Assembly (NCBI GenBank): GCA_964600365.1
Contig: CAZRJG010000002.1
Span: forward strand, 41,373-105,372
Reading direction: 5' to 3'
Length of the DNA: 64,000 bases
From: GCA-020352575 sp964600365
GTDB lineage: Bacteria; Actinomycetota; Acidimicrobiia; Spongiisociales; JAENVV01
The notes beneath the pieces were generated by a model that did not search any database, had not been told where the DNA came from, and saw nothing but the letters and a program-made list of their open reading frames with translations. Of the stretch, positions 49,024 to 56,829 are shown piece after piece. Position numbers and translations under genes: made by a program. The number at the start of each line of letters is the position of its first letter. Position 1 is the stretch's first letter.

Positions 49024-49778
49024 CGGAGCGCCTTGACCGCCTCGATGGCGAAACCGACCAGGGTGCGCCGCAAGTTGCGCAACGGGCGGACGAGACCCGA
49101 GTTGTCCCATTCTCCTCCGACGAACGTGTCGGCCACGTAGAGGAGGTATCCAAGGCGCACGCCACGGAACGACGCAATGGCGAACATGCTCGCCGCCTCC
49201 ATCTCGACGGTGACGCACCCCTGTCCGGCGCGCTTCTCGGCCATCGCCCTGGTCTCCCGGAACACCGCATCGGTCGTCCAGGTCCGTCCCCTCGTGAAGG
49301 TCACGCCCCTCGAGCGCAGCACCTCGACGAGGGCCATGGCAACCTCGGGGTCGGGTCGGGCGGGGACGTTCGGGGCGAGGTAGTGGTACGAGGTGCCCTC
49401 GTCGCGGACCGCCTCCGACGGTACGACCACCGTGCCGGGATTCATCGAGGACGCAAGGCCACCTGCGCTTCCGATCGCGATGATCGTGGTGCACCCGAGG
49501 GCGATCACCCGCTCGAGGACGATCGCAGAGGCGGGAGCCCCCACGGGCATCTGGGCGACCAGACACGGGTATCCATCGATGTCGACCTCGTGGATCGGCA
49601 GCCGGGCGCCCTCCATGGTCACTTCGTCGACCTTGTGGCCGTCGCGTCCGAGGTCGTCGACGATCTCGCCGAACCACGTCACCACCGCAGTGGTCGGCAC
49701 GTCCACGGATGCCGCGAGCGACGCCGGATCCATGATGGACGAAGGCTCCGGGTCGAAATCGAGGATCGGTGGCTGCAC
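49020..49778 (-). CDS. Nucleoside phosphorylase (purine/uridine phosphorylase-like)
   Basis: A 252-residue PNP/UDP-family enzyme. IIAIGSAGGLASSMNPGTVVVPSEAVRDEGTSYHY is the phosphate/base region, and VTVEMEAASMFAIASFRG holds the Met-Glu ribose-binding motif. Uridine, purine nucleosides or methylthioadenosine are possible substrates. GTG 49778 is selected because TACCCT on the complement (49786-49791) lies 7 bases upstream, giving a leaderless start; longer in-frame extensions cross the promoter. It diverges from dcd. Confidence 0.88.
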   Translation of the reverse strand: MQPPILDFDPEPSSIMDPASLAASVDVPTTAVVTWFGEIVDDLGRDGHKVDEVTMEGARLPIHEVDIDGYPCLVAQMPVGAPASAIVLERVIALGCTTIIAIGSAGGLASSMNPGTVVVPSEAVRDEGTSYHYLAPNVPARPDPEVAMALVEVLRSRGVTFTRGRTWTTDAVFRETRAMAEKRAGQGCVTVEMEAASMFAIASFRGVRLGYLLYVADTFVGGEWDNSGLVRPLRNLRRTLVGFAIEAVKALR

Positions 49779-49857
49779 GCCTGCAAGGGTAGATCGTGGA
49801 CGGGGCCGGGAGGGGCGTCGTCCTAGGATGCCCGCCGGAGACAGGAGGACCCCACCA

Positions 49858-50424
49858 ATGATCTTCTCGGACCGCTCGATCAAGGAGGCGATTGCCGCCG
49901 GGCGCATCACCATCGACCCCTACGACGAGTCATACGTCCAACCATCCTCGGTGGACCTCCGCGTCGATCGCTACTTCCGGGTCTTCGAGAACCACAGGTA
50001 CGCGCACATCGACCCGCGCACCCGCCAGGAGGACCTCACCACCATCGTGGAGGTCCCGCCCGACGAGGCGTTCGTCCTGCACCCCGGCGAGTTCGTGCTC
50101 GGATCCACGCTCGAGCGGGTTCACCTCGGCAACGACATCGTCGCCCGCCTCGAGGGAAAGTCGAGCCTCGGCCGGCTCGGACTCCTCATCCACTCGACGG
50201 CGGGGTTCGTGGACCCCGGGTTCGACGGGTACCTCACGCTCGAGCTGTCGAACGTCGCAAACCTGCCGATTGCCATCCACCCGGGCATGCGGATCGGCCA
50301 AATCAGCTTCTACCAGATGACCACCGAGGCCGAGCACCCCTACGGGAGCAGCGAGGCGGGTTCGAAGTACCAGGGACAGCGCGGGCCAACGCCATCACGC
50401 ATCCACAGGGACTTCGGGAAGTAG
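49858..50424 (+). CDS. dcd: dCTP deaminase
   Basis: A 188-residue trimeric dCTP deaminase-fold enzyme. Motifs are MIFSDRSIKEAI, VQPSSVDLRVDRYFRVFENH, the catalytic region LEGKSSLGRLGLLIHSTAGFVDPGFDGYLTLELSNV and the C-terminal GSKYQGQRGPTPSR. The HSTAGFVDPGF stretch is that of enzymes which, in M. tuberculosis and Methanocaldococcus, are bifunctional and release dUMP; bifunctionality here is inference. AGGAGG lies upstream of the ATG, and TAGGAT (49824-49829) is a possible -10 giving a short leader. Confidence 0.93.
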   Translation: MIFSDRSIKEAIAAGRITIDPYDESYVQPSSVDLRVDRYFRVFENHRYAHIDPRTRQEDLTTIVEVPPDEAFVLHPGEFVLGSTLERVHLGNDIVARLEGKSSLGRLGLLIHSTAGFVDPGFDGYLTLELSNVANLPIAIHPGMRIGQISFYQMTTEAEHPYGSSEAGSKYQGQRGPTPSRIHRDFGK

Positions 50425-50436
50425 CCCAGGTTCTCC

Positions 50437-50463
50437 TCAAGGACCCGATCCGGGCGCCGATAC
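50437..50463 (+). promoter_or_regulatory. Sigma-28 (FliA/WhiG)-type promoter in a noncoding gap
   Basis: TCAA (50437-50440), a 15-base spacer and GCCGATAC (50456-50463) match the motility/sporulation sigma consensus TAAA-N15-GCCGATAA at 3 of 4 and 7 of 8 positions, with the correct spacing. It points into a 100-base noncoding stretch that ends in a strong terminator; the next gene (dnaB) is on the other strand. Confidence 0.5.
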
Positions 50464-50469
50464 CTAGGG

Positions 50470-50571
50470 GGACAATCCAGGAGGCGGCGCAGGCTCCAAT
50501 CCCTCCTCCGCATGCCCTTGCACTCGAGAGTGCGCCACCTCTAGCTCGGCCCCCGTCTTCCGGGGGCCGAG
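50470..50571 (+). ncRNA. Candidate small RNA, about 100 nt
   Basis: Predicted from a start about 7 bases after the sigma-28-like -10 to the end of the terminator stem at 50571. It contains an AGGAGG near 50479 opposite CCTCC/CTCCTCC later (GGAGG...CCTCC pairing), a GCACTC/GAGTGC palindrome at 50520-50533, and the terminator. The only open frame is ten codons from ATG 50511. There is no conservation data, so this is a hypothesis from promoter, structure and lack of a gene. Confidence 0.35.
50545..50571 (+). terminator. 11-bp terminator hairpin
   Basis: CTCGGCCCCCG (50545-50555) and CGGGGGCCGAG (50561-50571) are perfect complements with loop TCTTC. It separates dcd and the candidate RNA from the convergent dnaB gene and could work in both directions. 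Confidence 0.75.
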
Positions 50572-50598
50572 TGCTGTACGGGGACAACCGGGCCTTCG

Positions 50599-51978
50599 CT
50601 AGATCGAGGTGTCGCGGGCGAGGTCGCCGAATGCCGTGAACGCGGGGGCAAAGCTCATGTAGAGCCGACCCGTGCTCCCGGCGCGATGCTTTGCCACGAG
50701 GATCTCAGCAGTGCCCCGGTCCTCGGACTCGGGGTTGTAGTACTCGTCTCGGTAGATGAACAGGACGATGTCGGAGTCCTGCTCGATCGCCCCCGACTCA
50801 CGTAGGTCACCGAGCTGAGGTCGCTTGTCCGTTCGGGCCTCGAGGGCACGATTCAACTGGCTGAGGGCGATGATGGGGACGCGGAGCTCACGAGCGAGGT
50901 TCTTGAGCCCACGACTGATCTCCGCGATCTCCTGCTGGCGGTTCTCGCGGGTTCTCCCCTGCATGAGCTGGAGGTAGTCGATCACCACGAGGTCGAGCCC
51001 GTGGCGGCGCTGGAGCCGACGGCACTTCGCCCGCACGTCGGTGACCGTGAGGTACGAGCTGTCGTCGATGAACATCGGTGCCTGGTCCATCTTCCCCGCC
51101 GCCTCGAGCACGCGCGGCCACTGTTCGGGACCCAGCCGGCCCGAACGGAGCAAGCCGTTGTCGATGCGGGCGGTGGCACAGATGAGCCGCTGGATGATCT
51201 CCTCTTGGCTCATCTCGAGTGAGAAGACCGCCACGGTGCCGTCGTTGAGGGCGATGTTCCGGGCGATGTTCATGGCGAGGGCCGACTTGCCCATTCCCGG
51301 GCGGGAGGCGATCACCATGAAGTTCTCTGGCTGGAGGCCGCTCAGGCGCTCGTCGAGGTCGCGGAACCCGGTGGGGAGCCCCACAAGGCCACCACCCCGG
51401 TTGCCGAACTCCTCGATCTTCTCGAGGGTCGGGTCGATGAAGGCCGAGATGGGCTGGAGCGTGTCGCCGACGCGACGCTCGGCGACCCGGAAGACCGCCT
51501 GCTCCGCCTCGTCGATGACCCAGTCGATGTCCTGGTCGGTCGAGGTGGCGAGCTGCCCGATCTCGCCTCCTGCGGTGAGGAGGCGACGACGCACCGACTC
51601 CTCGGAGACGATGCCGGCGTAGTACTCGACGTTGGCCGCGGTCGGCACTGCGGTCGACAGCGTGGTCAGGAAGCCGAGGCCGCCGACCCGCTCGAGCTCG
51701 CCCTTGCGACGAAGGATGTCCGAGACGGTGATGGCGTCCACCGGCTGACCGCCGTTGTAGAGGTCGTGGATCGCCTCGAAGACCGCCTGGTGGGCCGGAA
51801 CGTAGAAGTCCTCGCTCCGGAGTGCCTCCATGCCGACGTTGATCGCATCGACCGAGAGCAGCATCGCGCCGAGGACGGACTCCTCGGCATCGCGATTGTG
51901 GGGCGGAACGCGCAACCCGCCCGACGCCCGCGGCGGCCCAGCAGGTGGGCCGTCGAAGTCGCCGGGCGGGTACGACAC
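50599..51978 (-). CDS. dnaB: Replicative DNA helicase
   Basis: A 459-residue DnaB. The N-terminal domain starts with PPHNRDAEESVLGAMLLS; the RecA-like domain has Walker A ASRPGMGKSALAMNIA, Walker B LVVIDYLQLM, the RENRQQEIAEISRGLKNLA helix, and the arginine-finger region ESGAIEQDSDIVLFIYR. No intein interrupts it, which is worth noting because inteins are common at the Walker A site in Actinomycetota. It is the last gene of the rpsF-ssb-rpsR-rplI-dnaB cluster, 15 bases after rplI. A few N-terminal Pro/Gly residues precede the conserved domain. Confidence 0.97.
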   Translation of the reverse strand: MSYPPGDFDGPPAGPPRASGGLRVPPHNRDAEESVLGAMLLSVDAINVGMEALRSEDFYVPAHQAVFEAIHDLYNGGQPVDAITVSDILRRKGELERVGGLGFLTTLSTAVPTAANVEYYAGIVSEESVRRRLLTAGGEIGQLATSTDQDIDWVIDEAEQAVFRVAERRVGDTLQPISAFIDPTLEKIEEFGNRGGGLVGLPTGFRDLDERLSGLQPENFMVIASRPGMGKSALAMNIARNIALNDGTVAVFSLEMSQEEIIQRLICATARIDNGLLRSGRLGPEQWPRVLEAAGKMDQAPMFIDDSSYLTVTDVRAKCRRLQRRHGLDLVVIDYLQLMQGRTRENRQQEIAEISRGLKNLARELRVPIIALSQLNRALEARTDKRPQLGDLRESGAIEQDSDIVLFIYRDEYYNPESEDRGTAEILVAKHRAGSTGRLYMSFAPAFTAFGDLARDTSI

Positions 51979-51993
51979 GTCCTGTTGGTCCGG

Positions 51994-52440
51994 CTAGGCC
52001 GGGATGACGTCGATGGTGAGGGGGAACTGCACCTCGGCGTGGAGCACGACCTGGACCTCGTGGAGGCCGATGCTCTTGATCGGGCTCTCGAGGCGCACGG
52101 TCTTGCGATCGAGCTTCACACCGGTGAACTTCTCGATCCCCTCCACGACGTCGGCCACGCCGACGGAACCGAAGAGGCGACCCTCGTCGCCGGCCTGGGC
52201 CGCAAGCACCACTCGGGTGCCGACGAGGGACTTGGCGACACTCTCGGCGTCGGATTTCGCCTTCCGCTTGGCCTCGATGCGGGCCTGCACGCGGCGCTCT
52301 GCGTCCTCGAGGGCGCCTTCGGTCGCCTTGACCGCAAGTCGCTTGGGGAGCAGGTAGTTCCGGGCGTATCCGTCTGCCACATCGACGACGTCACCCTCCT
52401 CACCGAGTTCGGCGACATCCGAGATCAGGATGAGCTTCAT
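51994..52440 (-). CDS. rplI: 50S ribosomal protein bL9
   Basis: A 148-residue bL9. The N-terminal rRNA-binding domain is MKLILISDVAELGEEGDVVDVADGYARNYLLPKRLAV, followed by the long connecting helix rich in Ala/Glu/Lys and the C-terminal domain (RLFGSVGVADVVEGIEKFTG, IKSIGLHEVQVVLHAEV). Two adjacent ATG codons (52443 and 52440) are possible; MKLIL is the family-typical start, while 52443 gives the ATGA overlap with rpsR. Confidence 0.96.
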   Translation of the reverse strand: MKLILISDVAELGEEGDVVDVADGYARNYLLPKRLAVKATEGALEDAERRVQARIEAKRKAKSDAESVAKSLVGTRVVLAAQAGDEGRLFGSVGVADVVEGIEKFTGVKLDRKTVRLESPIKSIGLHEVQVVLHAEVQFPLTIDVIPA

Positions 52441-52700
52441 CATCGGGCGATGTAGGGCAGAAGGGCCATCTCACGGGCGTTCTTCACCGCACCGGCGAGC
52501 TTGCGTTGGCATTGCTCGCAGGCACCGGTGACGCGACGCGCCCGGATCTTGCCTCGGTCTGAGATGTACTTCCTGAGGACTGCGGTGTCCTTGTAGTCGA
52601 TGGACGCTGCAGGTTTCCCGTCCACGCAGAACGGGCAGGGCTTCTTCTTGTAGCGCCGATTGTCGGGGCGACGCCGGCGCGGCTTTCGTGACTGTGCCAT
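52440..52700 (-). CDS. rpsR: 30S ribosomal protein bS18 (zinc-binding C+ form)
   Basis: An 86-residue bS18. It retains four cysteines, CPFC near residue 22 and CEQC near residue 61, so it is the zinc-ribbon C+ paralogue rather than the zinc-free C- form that is induced by Zur in some Actinomycetota. The core is IDYKDTAVLRKYISDRGKIRARRVTGA and KLAGAVKNAREMALLPYI. AGGAG precedes the ATG. It overlaps rplI. Confidence 0.96.
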   Translation of the reverse strand: MAQSRKPRRRRPDNRRYKKKPCPFCVDGKPAASIDYKDTAVLRKYISDRGKIRARRVTGACEQCQRKLAGAVKNAREMALLPYIAR

Positions 52701-52712
52701 TGGTGATATCTC

Positions 52713-53162
52713 CTAGAACGGTGCTTCGTCGGGACCGAAGTCATCCCGAGCGACCGGTGCGGCGGGGGTCTGCGACGTGCTGTCGCCCCACGAGCCGCTT
52801 CCACTGCGGGCGATGCGGTTGACCTGGGCGGTGGCCCAACGAAGGCTCGGGCCGATCTCGTCGACGACGAGATCGAGGCTGGACCGCTTCTGGCCCTGGT
52901 TGTCCTCCCACTCGTTGGTCTGGAGGCGCCCGGTGACGATGACGCGGTCGCCCTTGTGGAGCGATTCGGCGATCTGCTCGGCCATCTCCCGCCACACGGT
53001 GCCGCGGAACCAGGTCGTCTCCTCTTGCCAGTCATCGCTGTTGCGGGCGCGGTAGCGCCGATTCGCAGCAATTCGCACGTTCGCCATGGCGATGCCGGAC
53101 TGGGTGTAGCGGAGCTCGGGGTCCTCAACGAGGTTGCCGACGACGGTGATGTTGTTGCTCAT
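52713..53162 (-). CDS. ssb: Single-stranded DNA-binding protein
   Basis: A 149-residue SSB. The OB fold is evident: MSNNITVVGNLVEDPELRYTQSGIAMANVRIA, WFRGTVWREMAEQIAESLHKGDRVIVTGRLQTNEW. The acidic C-terminal tip used to recruit partners is DDFGPDEAPF, slightly different from the classical DDDIPF. Between them is a Ser/Gly-rich linker. It lies between rpsF and rpsR in the conserved cluster and has a GAAGGGA Shine-Dalgarno. Confidence 0.96.
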   Translation of the reverse strand: MSNNITVVGNLVEDPELRYTQSGIAMANVRIAANRRYRARNSDDWQEETTWFRGTVWREMAEQIAESLHKGDRVIVTGRLQTNEWEDNQGQKRSSLDLVVDEIGPSLRWATAQVNRIARSGSGSWGDSTSQTPAAPVARDDFGPDEAPF

Positions 53163-53225
53163 GCGGTCCCTTCTTCGATGTGGTTCGTCGTCCCATTCCT
53201 ACCGAATGAGTGTGACGCGAACCAC

Positions 53226-53525
53226 CTACTGCTCGTCGGTCCTGATGATCTTGTGGCGAACCACGGCGTCGGAGAGTCCCAACGCGCGATCGAGGTCCTC
53301 GACGGGCGCGAGTACCTCCGTCTCGAACGAGACGACCGAGTAGTAGCCCTCGGTGATGTGGTTGATCTCGTAGGCGAAGCGACGCTTCCCCCAGAAGTCG
53401 GAATCCCCGACGGTGGCCCCACGGGCAGCGAGCAGGGCCTCGATCTCGGAGACCCGGGACCTCGCATCGTCCTCGCTCATCTCGGGACGATGGATCGTCA
53501 TGATTTCATACGTGCGCAATGGCAT
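53226..53525 (-). CDS. rpsF: 30S ribosomal protein bS6
   Basis: A 99-residue bS6. It starts MPLRTYEIMTIHRPEMSED, contains GATVGDSDFWGKRRFAYEINHITEGYYSVVSFE and ends in the short tail VVRHKIIRTDEQ. AGGAGG lies just upstream of the ATG at 53525, so the cluster begins with a strong leader. The 180 bases between it and the divergent nfo gene hold both promoters and a short inverted repeat (ATGGGGCCAT-like, near 53560) but no gene. Confidence 0.95.
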   Translation of the reverse strand: MPLRTYEIMTIHRPEMSEDDARSRVSEIEALLAARGATVGDSDFWGKRRFAYEINHITEGYYSVVSFETEVLAPVEDLDRALGLSDAVVRHKIIRTDEQ

Positions 53526-53705
53526 CGACCTCCTTCGGACATCCGCCGTGCGGATGGCCCCATCAATGGGGCAGGGGTTCGGATAGTGACTTCCCGGCAT
53601 CGCCGGGCCCGCGAGGGTAACCGGCCGGGAACGGCTACCCGCGGTCGGGCACGGGGTGGCTTTCGCGACCACGGGGTGCCGACGCGCCGCTCCTATCCTC
53701 GCCGC

Positions 53706-54467
53706 ATGGAGATTGGAGCCCACGTCCCCTCGGCAGACCCACTCGGCGAAGCCGCCCAACGCAACGCCGACATCGTCCAGGTCTTCCTCTCGAACCCGCA
53801 GCAGTGGAAGGCGCCCAGGGAAAGGGATGACGCAGCAGCGTTGGCGGGTGCCGACGTCGACATCTACGTCCACGCCCCCTACCTCATCAACGTGGTCTCC
53901 CCGAACAACCGCGTCCGCATCCCCTCGCGAAAGTCGCTCCAGCAGACCTGTGAGGCAGCAGCCTCGGTCGGCGCCCGCGCCGTGGTGGTCCACGGTGGCC
54001 ACCTCACCGATGCCTCCGAGCCACTCGAGGTGGGCTTCGAACGGTGGCGAAAGGCACTCGAGTCGCTGGACACCGACGTGCCCGTCCTCATCGAGAACAC
54101 CGCTGGGGGCGACCGCGCGATGGCAAGGCGGCTCGACGTCCTCGCACTGCTCTGGGACGAGATCGGTGATCTCTCCCCGGGCTTCTGCCTCGACACCTGC
54201 CATGCATGGGCCGGGGGCGAGCCACTCGACGAGGTGGTCGAGCGCACCATCACCATCACGGGTTCGATCGACCTCGTGCACTTCAACGACTCCCGGGACG
54301 CGTTCGATTCACGTCGCGACCGACACGCCAATCTCGGCGACGGCGAGATCCCCGAGGACCAGTTGGTGAGCGTGCTCCGGACGGCCAACGCCCCGATCGT
54401 CGTCGAGACCCCGGGCGGCGGCGAGGAGCAGGCGGCCGACATCGCATGGCTCCGCGAGCGCCTCTGA
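53706..54467 (+). CDS. nfo: Endonuclease IV (AP endonuclease)
   Basis: A 253-residue TIM-barrel AP endonuclease of the Nfo family that cleaves 5' to abasic sites. The metal-ligand motifs are present: IGAHVPSA at the start, AVVVHGGHL (His), VLIENTAGG (Glu), GFCLDTCHAWAGG (Asp, His), LVHFNDSRDAFDSRRDRHANLGDGEI and IVVETPGG. Length is a little short of E. coli Nfo. TATCCT (53694-53699) ends 6 bases before the ATG, so the transcript is predicted leaderless. It overlaps azlC by 22 bases and heads a six-gene run to 57509. Confidence 0.92.
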   Translation: MEIGAHVPSADPLGEAAQRNADIVQVFLSNPQQWKAPRERDDAAALAGADVDIYVHAPYLINVVSPNNRVRIPSRKSLQQTCEAAASVGARAVVVHGGHLTDASEPLEVGFERWRKALESLDTDVPVLIENTAGGDRAMARRLDVLALLWDEIGDLSPGFCLDTCHAWAGGEPLDEVVERTITITGSIDLVHFNDSRDAFDSRRDRHANLGDGEIPEDQLVSVLRTANAPIVVETPGGGEEQAADIAWLRERL

Positions 54468-55135
54468 ACCGCACCCGCTCCTCGTTCCTGCGAGGCCTGC
54501 GAGACGCCGCTCCGATCTTCGTGGCCGTCGGGGCATTCGGCATGGTGTTCGGCCTGCTCACCGCACAGTTGGAGGGTCCGCCGTGGCTCCCATTCACGAT
54601 GAGCGCGATCGTCATCTCGGGGGCGGCGCAGTTCGCGATGGTTGCGCTGTGGGGTGCCGGGACACTCCCCATCCTCATCGCTGTGCTCGGCCTCTCACTC
54701 CGGCACCTCCCCATGGCAGTGCGACTGTCGGGCCTCATCGGGGAACGACCCCTCCTCACCCGACTCGGACTCTCCTACGTGCTCACCGACGAAACCTTCG
54801 GTCTCACCCTCGCGGCCGCAGAGCGGGACGATGTCGACCTCGTCGCCTACAAAACCGCGGCCGACCTCATGCTGTGGGTGTCTTGGATCGGGGGCACCCT
54901 GCTCGGCGCAGGCGCAGGGGCCACCATCGACCCGGGAGCCATCGGTGCCGACGTCCTCTTCGCCGTGCTGTTCCTGTCGCTTGGGGTTCCCCTCATCCGC
55001 TCCCGACGCGATATGGGAGCCGCCTCTGCGGCAGCGGTGTGCGCACTCATCGCCATCCCGGTCCTCCCCGACGCATGGGAGATAACCGGAGCGGCCTTCA
55101 CCGCCGCGGCCGTGGGGACGGTGTGGCGTGGATGA
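54446..55135 (+). CDS. azlC: AzlC-family branched-chain amino acid exporter subunit
   Basis: A 229-residue membrane protein of the AzlC/YgaZ family. Helices include DAAPIFVAVGAFGMVFGLL, FTMSAIVISGAAQFAMVALW and LPILIAVLGLSLRHLPMAV, with the conserved GAAQFA and SLRHLPM motifs. It exports branched-chain amino acids together with AzlD, whose GTG start overlaps this gene by 8 bases. The ATG lies inside the end of nfo. Confidence 0.9.
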   Translation: MAPRAPLNRTRSSFLRGLRDAAPIFVAVGAFGMVFGLLTAQLEGPPWLPFTMSAIVISGAAQFAMVALWGAGTLPILIAVLGLSLRHLPMAVRLSGLIGERPLLTRLGLSYVLTDETFGLTLAAAERDDVDLVAYKTAADLMLWVSWIGGTLLGAGAGATIDPGAIGADVLFAVLFLSLGVPLIRSRRDMGAASAAAVCALIAIPVLPDAWEITGAAFTAAAVGTVWRG

Positions 55136-55436
55136 ACTCATCCTCGTCGGCCTCGCCGGGGCGATCACGTTCGGAAGTCGGGCCACGTTCATGGTGCGGC
55201 CCCCACGTCGGCTCCCGGAACCGGTGCGCCGATTCCTCGACGTCTTCCCCCTCGCCCTCTTCATCGCCCTCGCGGTGCAGGGCCTCGCCAAGCCAACTCT
55301 CGTCGACGGCGCCTCGCCGATCCCCGCCGCCTTCGCAGCCGCAGGTGCCCTGGTCGCCGGCCGACGCACCGGGAACTCGCTGCTGTGGATGCTCGCCGGG
55401 GGAGCCGCAGGATACGTGGCGGGGAGCCTCCTGTGA
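55128..55436 (+). CDS. azlD: AzlD-family branched-chain amino acid exporter subunit
   Basis: A 102-residue membrane protein with about four helices. It has LAGAITFGSRATFM, VFPLALFIALAVQGLA and LWMLAGGAAGYVAGSLL, the size and pattern of AzlD/YgaH. It overlaps azlC by 8 bases and the next gene by GTGA. The GTG start at 55128 is forced by the hydrophobic N-terminus. Confidence 0.88.
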   Translation: MDELILVGLAGAITFGSRATFMVRPPRRLPEPVRRFLDVFPLALFIALAVQGLAKPTLVDGASPIPAAFAAAGALVAGRRTGNSLLWMLAGGAAGYVAGSLL

Positions 55437-55924
55437 GGTGGCTCGTGCTGGGGACAGTGCTGCTGACCGCATGCACGGCGGCCACGCCTGCGACGACCAC
55501 CGCTCCCCCGGCATCGTCGTCCACACCCACGACGGCAGCCGTCGGGCTCGTCGTGCCCGACCAACTCGGCGCCTTTCCGATCGGACTCGTCGTGCTCGCG
55601 GGCGAGTCGGTGCCCGTGGCCGTTGCCGACACGCAGCCGCGCCGGAACCAGGGCCTCCGCGAGGTCACTGACCTCGGGGACCTCGGAGGCATGCTCTTCG
55701 TGTTCGACGGCCCCGTTCGCTCCTCGTTCACCATGCGCGACACCCGCATCCCCCTCGACCTCCACCACCTCGACGCCGACGGAACGGTCCTCGAGATCAT
55801 CTCGATGGAGCCGTGCGACGGGCCGTCGTGCACCTTCCCGGCCTCCGTCGACTTCTCCTACTCGTTGGAGACCCCGGCGGGTGCCTTCGACCTCTCCGTG
55901 GGGGACACGGTCGGACTTCCATGA
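55433..55924 (+). CDS. DUF192 lipoprotein
   Basis: A 163-residue exported protein. A short signal peptide ends in lipobox LTAC, followed by a Thr/Ser/Pro-rich linker and a DUF192 domain: VAVADTQPRRNQGLREVTDLGDLGGMLFVFDGP, SFTMRDTRIPLDLHHLDADG and the C-terminal Gly/Asp turn before VGLP. The family is widespread and of unknown function. GTG 55433 overlaps the azlD stop (GTGA). The end overlaps the ATG of the PAS-GGDEF gene. Confidence 0.85.
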   Translation: MRWLVLGTVLLTACTAATPATTTAPPASSSTPTTAAVGLVVPDQLGAFPIGLVVLAGESVPVAVADTQPRRNQGLREVTDLGDLGGMLFVFDGPVRSSFTMRDTRIPLDLHHLDADGTVLEIISMEPCDGPSCTFPASVDFSYSLETPAGAFDLSVGDTVGLP

Positions 55925-56829
55925 GGGTGCGTAGCCTCGACCGCATGGAGCTTCCATTCGGGCAGGTCGTCGATCTCATCTCCGAGGCGGTCATCGTCGC
56001 CAAGGCCGCACCCCTCGACCAGCCCGGCCCGGAGGTCGTGTACGTGAATTCCGCGTGGCAGGCCCTCACGGGGTATCGCGCCGAGGACATCGTCGGCTCG
56101 GTGCCCGACATCGAGCATGGCCTGTGGTCGGACTCGGAGATGCGCGAGCGGATCCAGGATGCCTTCGTGCACGGAAGGCCATACCAGTGCACACTCAAGA
56201 ACACCCACGCCGATGGGAGCAAGTACTGGGTGGAGATCACCGTCACCTCCCTCGATACCGACAGCGATGCGTGCTACTTCGTTGCCCTCGAGCGCGACAT
56301 CACCGATGAGGTCGAACTCAAGGCGGCGGCGCACCGGCTCGCCTCCACCGACCCGATCACGGGCGTGCTCTCCAGGAAGGCCTGGCTCGCGGAGCTCGAG
56401 CGCGCCCTGGCGCTCCGGAAGCGGTACGAGCGGCCGTGGAGCGTCGTGCTCGTCGACCTCGACGGCCTCTCCGAGTTCCGGGCGCACCACGAGATCGGGG
56501 CAACGACCCGCGTGATCCAATCCCTCGCCGAACGCATCCGCCCCATCGCCCGGGAACAGGACGTGATAGGCCGCTTCGGGCACGACGACTTCGCCATCCT
56601 CCTGCCGGAGACAGACGGCGAGGCGGCACACCTCGTCGCTGAACGCGTCCGGCGGTCAGTCGAGCGGGTTCCCATCGATGTGGACGGCGAACCGCACCAC
56701 TTCACCGCGAGTGTCGGACTGGTCGAACCGTCCGGGGAGCACACGATCGCCGACGCCGTCGCCCGGTTCGAGGCTTCCCTCGCCGAGGCGAGGGACCGCG
56801 GCGGCAACACGGTCGTGTCGGGCCGATGA
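55921..56829 (+). CDS. PAS-GGDEF protein with degenerate GGDEF motif
   Basis: A 302-residue protein. A PAS/LOV-like domain occupies ~15-135 (VVYVNSAWQALTGYRAEDIVG, YQCTLKNTHADGSKYWVEITVTSL, FVALERDITDEV), and a GGDEF domain follows (DPITGVLSRKAWLAELERAL). The active-site loop that should read GGDEF or GGEEF is GHDDF at residues 220-224 (RFGHDDFAILLPE). The protein is therefore unlikely to make c-di-GMP and may only bind nucleotide or act as a sensor. ATG 55921 forms an ATGA overlap with the DUF192 gene; an in-frame ATG at 55945 lies 7 bases after TAGCCT (55932-55937) and could give a leaderless internal transcript. Confidence 0.85.
   Translation: MRVRSLDRMELPFGQVVDLISEAVIVAKAAPLDQPGPEVVYVNSAWQALTGYRAEDIVGSVPDIEHGLWSDSEMRERIQDAFVHGRPYQCTLKNTHADGSKYWVEITVTSLDTDSDACYFVALERDITDEVELKAAAHRLASTDPITGVLSRKAWLAELERALALRKRYERPWSVVLVDLDGLSEFRAHHEIGATTRVIQSLAERIRPIAREQDVIGRFGHDDFAILLPETDGEAAHLVAERVRRSVERVPIDVDGEPHHFTASVGLVEPSGEHTIADAVARFEASLAEARDRGGNTVVSGR

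Noticed and set aside
50599..51978. Intein in dnaB
   Set aside because: The helicase reads continuously through the Walker A and Walker B regions at normal length.
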